Assembly (NCBI RefSeq): GCF_039538365.1
Contig: NZ_BAABCA010000006.1
Location: 62,001 to 126,000 of the forward strand
Direction: 5' to 3'
DNA: 64,000 nucleotides
Source: Postechiella marina
Lineage (GTDB): Bacteria; Bacteroidota; Bacteroidia; Flavobacteriales; Flavobacteriaceae
The notes beneath the pieces were generated by a model, which saw only the letters and a program-made list of their open reading frames with translations, had not been told where the DNA came from and searched no databases. Shown in pieces: positions 51,445-62,100 of this stretch. Numbering within the stretch: position 1 is the first letter of the stretch; every line of letters starts with the position of its first letter. The position numbers were made by a program, and so were the translations under genes.

Positions 51445-52422
51445 ATGAAAAAGTTAGTATACATTTTAATAGCTATTGGATTAATGTCTTGTAAAAACGA
51501 AGCTTCAAAAAAAGAAACCGAATCTATGGATACGCCTAAAGAAACCGTTTTTAAACCTTTTCCTGAAGCTACCTTATTTTCTGGAAGCCTTTTAAGGTAT
51601 AATCCTGTAGAATCAAAATACATAAAACCGCGTCCTGTGGATGTTTGGCTACCCGAAAATTATTCAGAAAGCAAAACGTACGCAGTGCTTTACATGCACG
51701 ATGGGCAAATGCTATTCGATCCTACAAATAGTTGGAACGGTCAAGAATGGAAAGTAGACGAATGGGCTTCAAAATTAATGGAATCCAACAAAACTAAAGA
51801 TTTTATAGTTGTTGCAATTCATAATCTTAACGGGCAACGTTGGCAAGATTTATTTCCAGAGAAATCGTTTTCAAACCTATCGGAAGTCGACCAAGAGCTA
51901 ATCAATAAACAATCTAACGCCATAAAAGAAGGTAGCGATCTTAATGGCGATAACTACCTTAAGTTTTTAGTTGAAGAGTTAAAACCACTTGTAGACGCTC
52001 AGTTTTCTGTATATACAAACAAAGAAAATACGTTTGTAATGGGTTCTAGTATGGGCGGTTTAATGAGTATGTATGCCATTTGCGAATATCCGGATGTGTT
52101 CTCTGGCGCAGCATGTTTATCTACGCATTGGCCAGGGGCAAATCCAATAGATAATAATCCACTTCCAGAGGCTATTTTTAAATACCTTGAAGCACATGCG
52201 CCCAACCCAGAAACCCATAAAATATATTTCGATTATGGCACGAAAACTTTAGACGCACACTATCCGCAATATGCACCAAAAATTGATACCATTATGCATG
52301 CAAAAGGTTATAATGACAGTAATTATAAAAACTTAAAATTTGAAGGTACAAACCACTCCGAAGATTCTTGGAGTCAACGTTTAGATGTACCATTAACATT
52401 CTTGTTACATTCAAATTCTTAA
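51445..52422 (+). CDS. Lipoprotein esterase (alpha/beta hydrolase, PF00756-type)
   Basis: A 325-residue protein with a lipoprotein signal (Cys16, GLMSC). The alpha/beta-hydrolase core carries YMHDGQMLFDP near 88-98, VVAIHNLNGQRW near 127, the nucleophile elbow GSSMGGLMS near 197, and a late His in GTNHSEDSWSQR near 306. It fits the esterase D/Fes-like family that includes sugar and acyl esterases. Its place between two GH13 genes (2 bp gaps on both sides) suggests it removes an acyl group from an alpha-glucan or works on a product of these enzymes. The substrate is unproven. Confidence 0.85.
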   Translation: MKKLVYILIAIGLMSCKNEASKKETESMDTPKETVFKPFPEATLFSGSLLRYNPVESKYIKPRPVDVWLPENYSESKTYAVLYMHDGQMLFDPTNSWNGQEWKVDEWASKLMESNKTKDFIVVAIHNLNGQRWQDLFPEKSFSNLSEVDQELINKQSNAIKEGSDLNGDNYLKFLVEELKPLVDAQFSVYTNKENTFVMGSSMGGLMSMYAICEYPDVFSGAACLSTHWPGANPIDNNPLPEAIFKYLEAHAPNPETHKIYFDYGTKTLDAHYPQYAPKIDTIMHAKGYNDSNYKNLKFEGTNHSEDSWSQRLDVPLTFLLHSNS

Positions 52423-52424
52423 AA

Positions 52425-54305
52425 ATGAAGTTAAATGCATACTTCTTATTAGGGTTAATATTTATGACAGGTTTAAGCTGTAAAAATGGGCAAAGAAAAA
52501 ATGAAGATGCCACAAATAAAACTATTATAAAACCTAAAAAAGCAGTCGTTTATCAGGTGTTTACTAGATTGTTTGGAAATACAAATACAACCAATAAACC
52601 TTGGGGAACTATTGAAGAAAATGGCGTTGGTAAATTCAACGACTTTACACCAAAAGCACTTAAAGAAATTAAAGATTTAGGTGTGAGCCATATTTGGTAC
52701 ACCGGTGTTCCGCACCATAGTGTTATTCGCGATTATACAGAATTTGGTATTTCTAACGACGATCCAGATGTGGTTAAAGGTCGCGCAGGATCGCCTTATG
52801 CGGTTAAAGATTATTACAATGTAAATCCAGATTTAGCTGTAAATGTAGCCCATCGGTTAGAGGAGTTTAAGGCGCTTATTAAAAGAAGTCACGAGGCGGG
52901 TTTAAAAGTTATAATTGATATTGTGCCTAATCACGTAGCTCGAAATTATAAGAGTAATTCTAAGCCCATTGGTGTTAAAGATTTTGGAGAAGATGATGAT
53001 TTGTCTGTGGTTTATAATGTAAATAACAACTTCTATTACAACCCAAACGAAGCCTTTAAAGTACCGGTCTGGAAAAATGATTATGCACCACTTGGTAATG
53101 AAAAGCATAGTTTAAGTGATGGCGAATTCCCTGAATTGCCTGCAAAATGGACCGGAAATGGTTCACGACTTTCGCAACCAGATATGAATGATTGGTACGA
53201 AACTGTAAAAGTCAATTACGGTATTTCACCCGAAGGTAAAAAAGATTTTGATGAGCTTCCCGAAGGCTTTGAAAATGAAGATTACAAAGCACATTACGAG
53301 TTTTGGAGTTCTAAACAAGTGCCTAATTCATGGGTAAAATTTAGAGATATCGCGCTATTTTGGCTAGATTTGGGTGTAGATGGCTTTCGTTATGATATGG
53401 CAGAAATGGTTCCTGTAGAATTTTGGAGTTTTATGAATGCATCTATTAAAATGAAAAATCCAGAGGTATTTTTATTAGCAGAAGTTTATAATCCGTCACT
53501 GTATAGAGATTACATTAAGAAAGGAAAAATGGATTATTTGTATGATAAAGTACAATTGTACGATACCATTAAAAGCGTTATGCAAGGGCACGGAAAAACA
53601 GATTATATTCCGCAAATTCTAGACGATTTAAAAGATATTGAACATCACATGTTGCATTTTTTAGAAAACCATGACGAGCAACGTATTGCAAGTCCTGCTT
53701 TTGCAGGAAACGCAGAAAAAGGCAAGCCAGCTATGGTGGTATCTACAACATCAACATCGGCACCAAGCATGATTTATTTCGGGCAAGAAGTTGGGGAAGA
53801 CGGATCTGAAAATGCAGGATTCGGCAAGCCAACACGAACATCAATTTTCGATTATATTGGTGTGCCAGCACATCAGCGTTGGGTTAATAACAAACAATTT
53901 GATGGCGGACAATTAACCAATCAAGAAAAGGATTTAAGAGACTTTTACAAAAGGCTGCTAAACTTTACATTAAATAGTAATGCTTTAACAGAAAACTACC
54001 AAGATATTCATAGGTTTAATAAGAAAGAAACTAAAAACTATAATGATAAAGTGCTGTCGTTTGTGCGTTGGAGCGCAGATGAAAAGTTAATAATTATTTC
54101 TAATTTAGATGATTCAAATACGTATCAATTCGAATTACAAATTCCAAAAGATGTTATTTCAAAATGGCAATTATCAGATAATGATTATAACGTTTCAGAC
54201 CAATTATATAATCAGTTCAATTCAAATTTAAAAATTGAAAATGGTATTGGTAAAATTCAAATGTCAATACACGCATTGGAGTCTTTTATTCTTAAAATCC
54301 AGTAG
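52425..54305 (+). CDS. GH13 alpha-amylase-family lipoprotein
   Basis: A 626-residue enzyme. The ATG at 52425 gives a lipoprotein signal ending at Cys19 (TGLSC); the frame runs back to 52368, inside the esterase gene, and that extension is not real. GH13 regions: I IDIVPNHVA near 164, II DGFRYDMAEM near 318 (nucleophile Asp), III FLLAEVYNP near 347, IV FLENHDEQR near 415. The N-terminal VYQVFTRLFGN is the barrel's first strand. It has long insertions in the loop after region I. Probably periplasmic, acting on maltodextrins. Next gene follows by 4 bp. Confidence 0.9.
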   Translation: MKLNAYFLLGLIFMTGLSCKNGQRKNEDATNKTIIKPKKAVVYQVFTRLFGNTNTTNKPWGTIEENGVGKFNDFTPKALKEIKDLGVSHIWYTGVPHHSVIRDYTEFGISNDDPDVVKGRAGSPYAVKDYYNVNPDLAVNVAHRLEEFKALIKRSHEAGLKVIIDIVPNHVARNYKSNSKPIGVKDFGEDDDLSVVYNVNNNFYYNPNEAFKVPVWKNDYAPLGNEKHSLSDGEFPELPAKWTGNGSRLSQPDMNDWYETVKVNYGISPEGKKDFDELPEGFENEDYKAHYEFWSSKQVPNSWVKFRDIALFWLDLGVDGFRYDMAEMVPVEFWSFMNASIKMKNPEVFLLAEVYNPSLYRDYIKKGKMDYLYDKVQLYDTIKSVMQGHGKTDYIPQILDDLKDIEHHMLHFLENHDEQRIASPAFAGNAEKGKPAMVVSTTSTSAPSMIYFGQEVGEDGSENAGFGKPTRTSIFDYIGVPAHQRWVNNKQFDGGQLTNQEKDLRDFYKRLLNFTLNSNALTENYQDIHRFNKKETKNYNDKVLSFVRWSADEKLIIISNLDDSNTYQFELQIPKDVISKWQLSDNDYNVSDQLYNQFNSNLKIENGIGKIQMSIHALESFILKIQ

Positions 54306-54309
54306 AACA

Positions 54310-55959
54310 ATGAAACCTATTTTATGCCTTTTACTAGCTCTTGTTTTCTTTAATTGCAACAGTAAAAAAGAAGTGCCCCCAAAAACACCATTTGTTTGGG
54401 AAGCTGCAAACATATATTTCTTGCTTACCGATAGATTTAACAACGGAGACGCTATGAATGACGTCAACTTCGATAGAACTCAAGAAACAGGTAAATTACG
54501 CGGCTTTAAAGGCGGAGATATTAAAGGAATTACAAAAAAAATAGAAGCGGGTTATTTTACAGATTTAGGAATAAATGCCATTTGGATGACGCCAATTGTA
54601 GAACAAATACATGGTGGCACAGACGAAGGAACAGGGTTAAGTTATGGTTTTCATGGTTATTGGGCAAGCGATTGGACAAACTTAGATCCTAATTTTGGTA
54701 CCAAACAAGATTTACACCAATTGGTAAAAACTGCGCATAAACACGGTATTCGTATTTTGCTAGATGCGGTAATAAATCATACAGGTCCGGTTACCGATAA
54801 AGATCCAGTTTGGCCAGAAAGTTGGGTAAGAACTGGTCCGCAATGCGATTATCAATCTTACGATAACACCATTACTTGCACGCTGGTTAAAAACCTTCCA
54901 GACATAAGAACCGAAAGTAATGAGGCGGTTCAATTACCAAATCATTTAATTGAAAAATGGAAAGCAGAAGGTCGATACGATCAAGAAATAGCAGAACTTG
55001 ATGCTTTTTTTGAAAGAACAAAGCATCCAAGAGCTCCGCGTTTTTATATTATGAAATGGCTTACAGATTACATAACAGAATTTGGAATTGATGGCTATCG
55101 CGTGGATACTGTAAAACATGTAGAAGAAAACGTTTGGCAAGAATTTAGAAAAGCCTGTGATTACGCTTTCGCGGAATTTAAAAAAGACAACCTAGGTAAA
55201 GTTTTGGATGATAACGGATTTTATTTAGTTGGAGAAGTTTATAATTATGGCATTTCTGCAACAACAGCCTTCGATTTTGGCGATAATAAAGTGAATTATT
55301 TCGATAGCGCATTTAACAGCCTTATTAATTTTGAAATGAAATGGAATGCGGCTCAAATGCCCATGGAGCAACTGTTTAAAAAGTATTCAGATATTCTGCA
55401 TTCCGACTTAAAAGGCTATGGTATTTTAAATTATTTAAGCTCGCATGACGATGGCCAACCGTTCGATGCAACACGCGAAAAGTCTTTTGAAACCGCAACA
55501 AAACTACTATTATGCCCAGGTGCAGCCCAAGTATATTATGGCGATGAATCTGCACGATCTTTAGTTGTAGAAGGTACTGAAGGTGATGCAACGCTACGTT
55601 CGCTAATGAATTGGGATGCTATTAAAAATAACACAGAAACAAAAACAGTATTAAGTCATTGGCAAAAACTAGGTCAATTTCGTGCCAACCACCCCTCTAT
55701 TGGCGCCGGAATTCATCAAATGATTACTAAAGAACCTTATACGTTTTACAGAAGTTTTTCTAAAGGTGATATTAAAGATATAGTGGTTGTTGGCCTTAAT
55801 TTGCCTGTTGGTAAAAAAGTTTTAGATGTGTCTAAGATATTTAAAAATGGCGATAAAATTAAAGATACTTATTCTAGCACTATGTCTGTGGTAGAAAACG
55901 GTAAGGTTATTATTAATTCTTCATATAATATTGTTCTTTTAGAACAAAAAAACATATAA
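54310..55959 (+). CDS. GH13 alpha-amylase-family lipoprotein
   Basis: A 549-residue enzyme starting at 54310 (MKPILCLLLAL), with a lipoprotein signal ending at Cys16 (VFFNC); the upstream extension into the previous gene is not real. GH13 regions: I LLDAVINHTG near 153, II DGYRVDTVKH near 263 (nucleophile Asp), III LVGEVYNYG near 306, IV LSSHDDGQP near 378. The segments FLLTDRFNNGD and FKGGDIKGITKKI are typical of secreted bacterial amylases. It is the last gene of the operon begun by the permease. No convincing terminator follows; only a 5-bp CCAAA/TTTGG stem is seen. Confidence 0.9.
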   Translation: MKPILCLLLALVFFNCNSKKEVPPKTPFVWEAANIYFLLTDRFNNGDAMNDVNFDRTQETGKLRGFKGGDIKGITKKIEAGYFTDLGINAIWMTPIVEQIHGGTDEGTGLSYGFHGYWASDWTNLDPNFGTKQDLHQLVKTAHKHGIRILLDAVINHTGPVTDKDPVWPESWVRTGPQCDYQSYDNTITCTLVKNLPDIRTESNEAVQLPNHLIEKWKAEGRYDQEIAELDAFFERTKHPRAPRFYIMKWLTDYITEFGIDGYRVDTVKHVEENVWQEFRKACDYAFAEFKKDNLGKVLDDNGFYLVGEVYNYGISATTAFDFGDNKVNYFDSAFNSLINFEMKWNAAQMPMEQLFKKYSDILHSDLKGYGILNYLSSHDDGQPFDATREKSFETATKLLLCPGAAQVYYGDESARSLVVEGTEGDATLRSLMNWDAIKNNTETKTVLSHWQKLGQFRANHPSIGAGIHQMITKEPYTFYRSFSKGDIKDIVVVGLNLPVGKKVLDVSKIFKNGDKIKDTYSSTMSVVENGKVIINSSYNIVLLEQKNI

Positions 55960-56138
55960 TTTACCCATACCAAATAGTTTTGGCAAAAGTCATGTGTTTA
56001 TAGATTTTTAAAGATTTTTTTTATACTTTTTATCCTGATAATTTAGGTTAAAACAAAATTTTACACCTATACCATTTTTGTTACTTCCCTCGTATTACGG
56101 GATATTTATTATCTTGTTAGCCCAACATCTGCTTTACT

Positions 56139-58952
56139 ATGAACAAGGGTTATGTTTTCTTATTTTTTATACTGCTAAATTTTGTTTTGCTCGCAAGTGC
56201 TCAAGAACTTCCTCCTATACAAACCTATACACCTGATGTTTACGGAGGAGAGAACCAAAACTGGTCTATTTCTCAGTCTTTCGATAAACATATATATGTT
56301 GCCAACAATAAAGGATTGCTAGAGTTTAGTGGTTCTAAATGGAACTTATATCGTTCACCTAATAAAACCATTATTCGTGCTGTTACTCATATCGATTCAC
56401 TTATTTATACGGGTAGTTTTAGAGAGTTTGGTTATTGGGAAAGAAATAATTTTGGTCGATTAGAATACACATCTCTATCTAATAAACTCAACGTCGATTT
56501 TATGGAAGATGAAGAAGTTTGGAATATTTTAAAGCTCGAAAATTGGATTATATTTCAATCGTTGGATCGCATTCATATTTATAATCAATCGAAAAATGAA
56601 TATAGTGTAGTTAATTCCAAATCTAAAATTTCTAAGTTATTTAAAGTTGATGGAAATTTATATTTTCAGAATATAAATCGTGGGTTATATCAAATTAAAA
56701 ACGGTATAGATATTTTAGTTTCAGACGATGCTATAATTAAAGAAAATTTAATTGTAAATATTTTTAATAAAGATGACGCATTACTTATTCTCACTCAAGA
56801 TCGTGGTTTTTTCAAGTTAAAAGATTCTAGCTTAAAAAGCTGGAATTCACGTATAAAGAACACTTTAGATAACGTTAGTGTTTTTAGTTGTATTCAGCTT
56901 AAAGATAAAAGTTTTGTGTTAGGTACAATTTCCAATGGTTTAATTCATTTAACTAGCAATGGCAGTTTAAAATATAGTATTAATCAATCTAACGGATTAA
57001 GTAACAATACAGTGCTTTCATTATTTGAAGATCAAGACCAAAATATTTGGTTAGGGCTCGATAATGGCATTAACTGCATTAATAGCAAATCTCCATATTT
57101 AAGATATTCTGATAATGATGGCGTTATTGGTAGCGTTTATGCCTCTAGAGTTAGTAATGGCATGTTGTATTTAGGCTCTAATCAAGGATTATTTTGTAAG
57201 CCTATAAATAGTAAATCTAAATTTAAGTTTATACCCAACACACAAGGGCAAGTTTGGTGCCTTGAGGTTATAGACAATCAGTTGTTTTGTGGGCATAATT
57301 CCGGAACATTTTTAGTAGAAGGCAAAACGGTAAAAAAAGTTTCGGATGTACAGGGAGCTTGGCAAATAAAGAAAGTACCCAATCATAAAAGCCTATTAAT
57401 TCAAGGAAACTATAATGGTTTTAATATTCTTGAAAATATAAATGGTAATTGGCAGTTTAAAAACAAAGTTGAAGGTTTTAATATTTCTAGTCGTTATTTT
57501 GAGTTTTTAAATGATACAACTCTATTGGTTAGTCACGAATACAAAGGTGTTTTCAAAGTTGAGGTAGATAAAGAGTTTTTAAAGGTTAAAACTTTTGGGC
57601 ATGATGGGTCTGTAGAGAAAGGCCTGACCTCTAGTTTAATTCAGCATGAAAACAATCTTCTTTATACAAATAGCTTAGGTGTCTTTAAGTATAATGAAAA
57701 GACTTCTGAGTTTGTAAGAGATTCCATTTTAAGCAAACTTATTGATAAGAATAGTTATACATCAGGAAGATTAATTAACGACGTAAAAACAAATAAACTA
57801 TGGGCTATATCAGCAAATGGGTTAAAGTATTTAAGAACATCCAAATTATCAGGAGAGCTTGAAATTAAGTCTGTAGCTTTCCCCTCAGATGTTAGGAAAG
57901 ATGTTATAGGTTTTGAAAGCATAACACATATTCAAGATAATCAATTTTTAATAGGTTCTGCTACTGGCTATTTTGTTTTCAATTTAGATAAAACTTTAAA
58001 TTATAATGCAGAGGTAAATATAAATCAGATTGAAGTAGCAACATCTAAACTACAGGAGACCTCAGAGTTTGTTAATCTACAAACATCTTCCACATTCGAA
58101 AACAATCAAAACAATCTTAAATTTACTTTTAGTGTTCCGCAGTATTTAAAAATTCAAAAACCTGAATACCAATACAAATTGGAGGGTTTATATGACACGT
58201 GGAGTACTTGGAGCGGTAAAGGCGAAGTTCTTTTTGAAAATTTACCATATGGCAATTACACTTTTAAGGTTAAAGGACGTATTGGAGACAAATTAACTCA
58301 AAATTCTGCAACGTATACTTTTAATATCAAGCGCCCGCTATTGTTATCTAATACCGCAATTATCTTTTATATAATTGCCATTATATTGTTTTCTATTCTT
58401 ATGCATAATGCTTATAAGCGTTATTATAAAAAACAACGTGAACGTCTCGTGCAGAAAACAACAAGAGAATTTGAACTTAAAGAGCTAGAAAACAATCAAA
58501 AATTAATGCGTTTTAAAAATGACAAACTTCTAGAAGACATTGAAGCTAAAAATCGTGAATTAGGCAAATCGACAATGAACTTAATTAAGAAAAACGAATT
58601 TTTAAACAGTATAAAAAAAGAACTTCAAAATGCTGACTCAGCAAATAGTTTAAAACAAGTTATTAAAATTATTGATAAAAACATTAATAATAATGACGAT
58701 TGGAATTTGTTTCAGGAAGCTTTTAATAATGCAGATAAGGATTTCTTAAAAAAGATTAAAAATATACACCCAAGCCTAACATCTAACGATTTACGTCTTT
58801 GTGCTTATTTACGACTTAATTTGGCTTCTAAAGAAATTGCACCTTTATTAAATATTTCGCCTAGAAGTGTAGAGGTAAAACGTTATCGTTTACGTAAAAA
58901 AATGGAATTACCACACGAAACAAGCTTAACAAACTACATTTTGAAGCTTTAA
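56139..58952 (+). CDS. Membrane-bound sensor/regulator: beta-propeller, Y_Y_Y, LuxR-type HTH
   Basis: A 937-residue one-protein signalling system. It has a signal peptide or N-terminal anchor (1-22), then periplasmic Reg_prop propeller repeats to about 640 (LFEDQDQNIWLGLDNGI near 297-313). A Y_Y_Y domain lies at about 655-727 (YQYKLEGLYDTWSTWS), one membrane helix at about 732-756 and a coiled coil at about 760-845. The C-terminal LuxR-type HTH is at about 877-935 (LNLASKEIAPLLNISPRSVEVKRYRL). There is no kinase domain, so it should signal directly to DNA, like SusR-type proteins. It lies directly before the second SusCD pair, its likely target. Confidence 0.9.
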   Translation: MNKGYVFLFFILLNFVLLASAQELPPIQTYTPDVYGGENQNWSISQSFDKHIYVANNKGLLEFSGSKWNLYRSPNKTIIRAVTHIDSLIYTGSFREFGYWERNNFGRLEYTSLSNKLNVDFMEDEEVWNILKLENWIIFQSLDRIHIYNQSKNEYSVVNSKSKISKLFKVDGNLYFQNINRGLYQIKNGIDILVSDDAIIKENLIVNIFNKDDALLILTQDRGFFKLKDSSLKSWNSRIKNTLDNVSVFSCIQLKDKSFVLGTISNGLIHLTSNGSLKYSINQSNGLSNNTVLSLFEDQDQNIWLGLDNGINCINSKSPYLRYSDNDGVIGSVYASRVSNGMLYLGSNQGLFCKPINSKSKFKFIPNTQGQVWCLEVIDNQLFCGHNSGTFLVEGKTVKKVSDVQGAWQIKKVPNHKSLLIQGNYNGFNILENINGNWQFKNKVEGFNISSRYFEFLNDTTLLVSHEYKGVFKVEVDKEFLKVKTFGHDGSVEKGLTSSLIQHENNLLYTNSLGVFKYNEKTSEFVRDSILSKLIDKNSYTSGRLINDVKTNKLWAISANGLKYLRTSKLSGELEIKSVAFPSDVRKDVIGFESITHIQDNQFLIGSATGYFVFNLDKTLNYNAEVNINQIEVATSKLQETSEFVNLQTSSTFENNQNNLKFTFSVPQYLKIQKPEYQYKLEGLYDTWSTWSGKGEVLFENLPYGNYTFKVKGRIGDKLTQNSATYTFNIKRPLLLSNTAIIFYIIAIILFSILMHNAYKRYYKKQRERLVQKTTREFELKELENNQKLMRFKNDKLLEDIEAKNRELGKSTMNLIKKNEFLNSIKKELQNADSANSLKQVIKIIDKNINNNDDWNLFQEAFNNADKDFLKKIKNIHPSLTSNDLRLCAYLRLNLASKEIAPLLNISPRSVEVKRYRLRKKMELPHETSLTNYILKL

Positions 58953-59094
58953 AAGATACAACATTAGCTAAATACACCTATACATTACCACAACATTGAA
59001 TGATTTAGCTTAAAATTAACACAATTTAAAAATTAAGTAATGTGCTAATAAAAACCCTTACTTATTAGGTCTTTCTCAAAAAATAGAGCTTTTT

Positions 59095-59128
59095 TTTGCT
59101 ATGTATATTTTTTGTTGCGGTACTTTTT
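59095..59128 (+). promoter_or_regulatory. Candidate promoter of the second susCD unit
   Basis: TTTG at 59095-59098, a 22-bp spacer, then TACTTTTT at 59121-59128. The susC ATG follows at 59184. The -7 lacks the final G. No LacI-type palindrome is present here, unlike the first locus. Confidence 0.35.
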
Positions 59129-59183
59129 ATCAATACTATAATATCATAAACTAATTTTATATCAAACAAAACTAAATATATTT

Positions 59184-62100
59184 ATGAAACACACGCTATT
59201 CAAAATTATAGCTTTATTCTTTATAGCATATTCAGGTGCACAGAATATTGATATAAGCGGAAATGTACAGGACGCTACGGGGCTTCCTATTCCTGGAGCA
59301 AACATCATTATTAAAGACTCTAATAGAGGAACAACAACCGATTTTGATGGTAATTTCACATTATCTGGAGTTACCAACGGAACGACTATTTCTGTTAGCT
59401 TTATTGGTTACATTACTAAAGACATAGTAATTACCAATAACTATAAGTTAAATATCTTACTAAAAGAAGATTTAGCAATGCTAGATGAGGTTGTTGTAGT
59501 TGGTTATGGAACACAAAAAAAGAAAGATGTTACAGGTGCTGTATCTATAATTAACGCTGCTACTTTAGAAGATTTAAAGCCTATAGATGCTGCGCAAGCA
59601 TTACAAGGCACATCGGCTGGGGTTTCTGTTACCTCGCCTTCTGGTTCTCCGGGTGGAAATTTTAATATTTTAATTCGTGGAGTAAGTTCTAATGGAGATA
59701 ATGGTCCTTTAGTTATTATCGATGGTTATGCAGGAGATTTAAACTCTATTAACCCAAGCGATATTGAAACCTTTTCTGTCTTAAAAGATGCTCAAGCAGC
59801 TATTTATGGTATTCAAGGTGCAAACGGAGTCGTTTTAGTAACCACGAAATCTGGTAAGAAAAATTCAGCTGCAAAAATTAACTACGATGCTTATACAGGT
59901 ATTCAAGAAACAACACGTGAGTTGCCTTACTTAAATGCTACAGAATATGCTTTAATTTTAAACGAAAGTTATGCAGCAAATGGTCAAGCATTGCCTTATC
60001 CAGATGTGAGTGGTTTAGGTACTGGAACAGATTGGCAAAGCGAACTTTTTGAGCAAGCTCCAATTACTAGCCATAATTTATCTGTTACTGGTGGTGGTGA
60101 AAAAAGCACATATTACTTTGGTGGTTCTGTTTTAGAGCAAGATGGTATTATTGCTAGCGATAAGTCAAACTTTAACCGTGCAAATGCTAAAATTAAATTA
60201 GGTTTTGATTTAAGCGAAAAATTAAAATTTACCACATCGGCAAATTACTTTAATAATAACCGTAAAACCATTGGTGAAAACGCTTTAGGCACACCACTAT
60301 TTAACGCCTTAAATTATGCACCAACGTATAGTTTAGATCAGCAAGATACTTCTGGGTTTTTAGGAAACGAGGTTATTAATCCGCTGTCGCAAATAGCAAA
60401 CACTTATAACGAGTACAGTGGAAATTCGATTGAGGGAACATTTCAATTAGAATATGAAGCTTTTGAAGGTTTTAAAGTAACATCGCGTATTGGTTTAAAA
60501 TCTTATGATGATAAGAGTAAAACATTTGCTCCTATTGTACAGTACGGATCTGGTAAAGTTTTTAATAACGATAGAAGTAGTGTAACGCAAACGCAGAATA
60601 CCAACAACTCTTACACATGGGATACTTTCGCAACTTACAACAAGCTATTTAACGATAAGCATAACACAACATTTACATTAGGTACAAGTGCTCAACGTTT
60701 TTGGGGAGACAATCTTTCGGGAACAGGTTTCGATGTTCAAAACAACTCTTGGGAATTTGCCGATATTTCTTTGGCCAACGGTTTAAGCGAAGCAAAATCT
60801 ACAAGTTCTTATATCTACGATTCTCGTTTATCTTCTTACTTCGGAAGAATTCAGTACGATTATGATAGTAAATATTTATTATCTGCTATGGTGCGTCGCG
60901 ATGGATCTTCAGATTTTGCACCTAACAACAGAATCGATTATTTCTATTCTGCAACAGCGGGTTGGAAAATTTCTGATGAAGCATTTTTAAAAGATTCAGA
61001 TGTAATTAACTTCTTAAAGCTTAGAGCAAGTTACGGTACATTAGGTAACAATGTTGGAGACGATTTATATCGTGCTTTATTGAGTGGTGAAGCTACATAT
61101 GTGTTAGACGGTTCTTTAGTTACAGGAACAGCTAGCGGTAGAGTTCCTAATGCAGATGCATCTTGGGAAACAGCAGAAAAACTAGATATTGGTTTAGATA
61201 TTAATTTATTTAATAATCAATTGGAAATTGTAGCCGATTATTTTATTGAGGATAGAAACGATTTATTAATTGAAAACTTCCCGATTTCAGGAATTTTAGG
61301 CGGAGGCGCTCCAGGAGCTGGTTTACCAACAGTAAATGCTGGTACAACTAGAAACAAAGGTCTTGAGCTTTTTCTTAATTATAAAAACTCTGTTTCAGAT
61401 GATTTCTCATACGGTTTAAGCTATAATGTTACTAAAATTGATGGTGAAGTTACAGCAGTAAGTAACGGGAATATTTCTGAAGGCGGATCGTTTAGTGTTG
61501 GTCAGCCTGCTATTGCACGTATGGAAGTTGGTCAACCTATTGGTTATTTCTACGGTTTAAAAACCAATGGTATTTTTCAAAACCAAGCAGAAGTAGATGC
61601 GCATCCTTCACAAAGTGGATTAGGAACTGCGGCGTCTCCTGGAGATATTCGTTTTGTTGATGTTAATGGTGACGGAGAAATTACTCTAGATGATAGAACT
61701 AATATAGGTAAAGCGCAAGCCGATTATATTATGGGTTTAAACTTCAGTTTTAATTATAAAAACTTCGATTTTAGTGCTTATATGTATGCTGAATTAGGAA
61801 AGGAAACGGTTCGTAATTATGAGCGCGACCAACCTAATGTTAACAGACTTAGCTTGTATTTAGATCGCTGGACTGGCGAAGGAACAAGTAACTCTGTGCC
61901 AAGAGCAACTGTTGGAGCAACATCTAACAAATTGTTTTCAGATTTTTATGTAGAAGATTCTTCGTTCTTAAGAATGCAAAACATTCAATTAGGCTACTCG
62001 TTACCTAATGCGGTTACAGAAAAATTAGGAATAAGTAAATTCCGTATCTACACGAAAGTAAACAATGCGTTTACCTTAACTAAATATCGTGGTTACGATC

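Noticed and set aside
55978..55995. Possible terminator after the last amylase gene
   Set aside because: Only a 5-bp CCAAA/TTTGG stem without an adjacent T-run; too weak to call.
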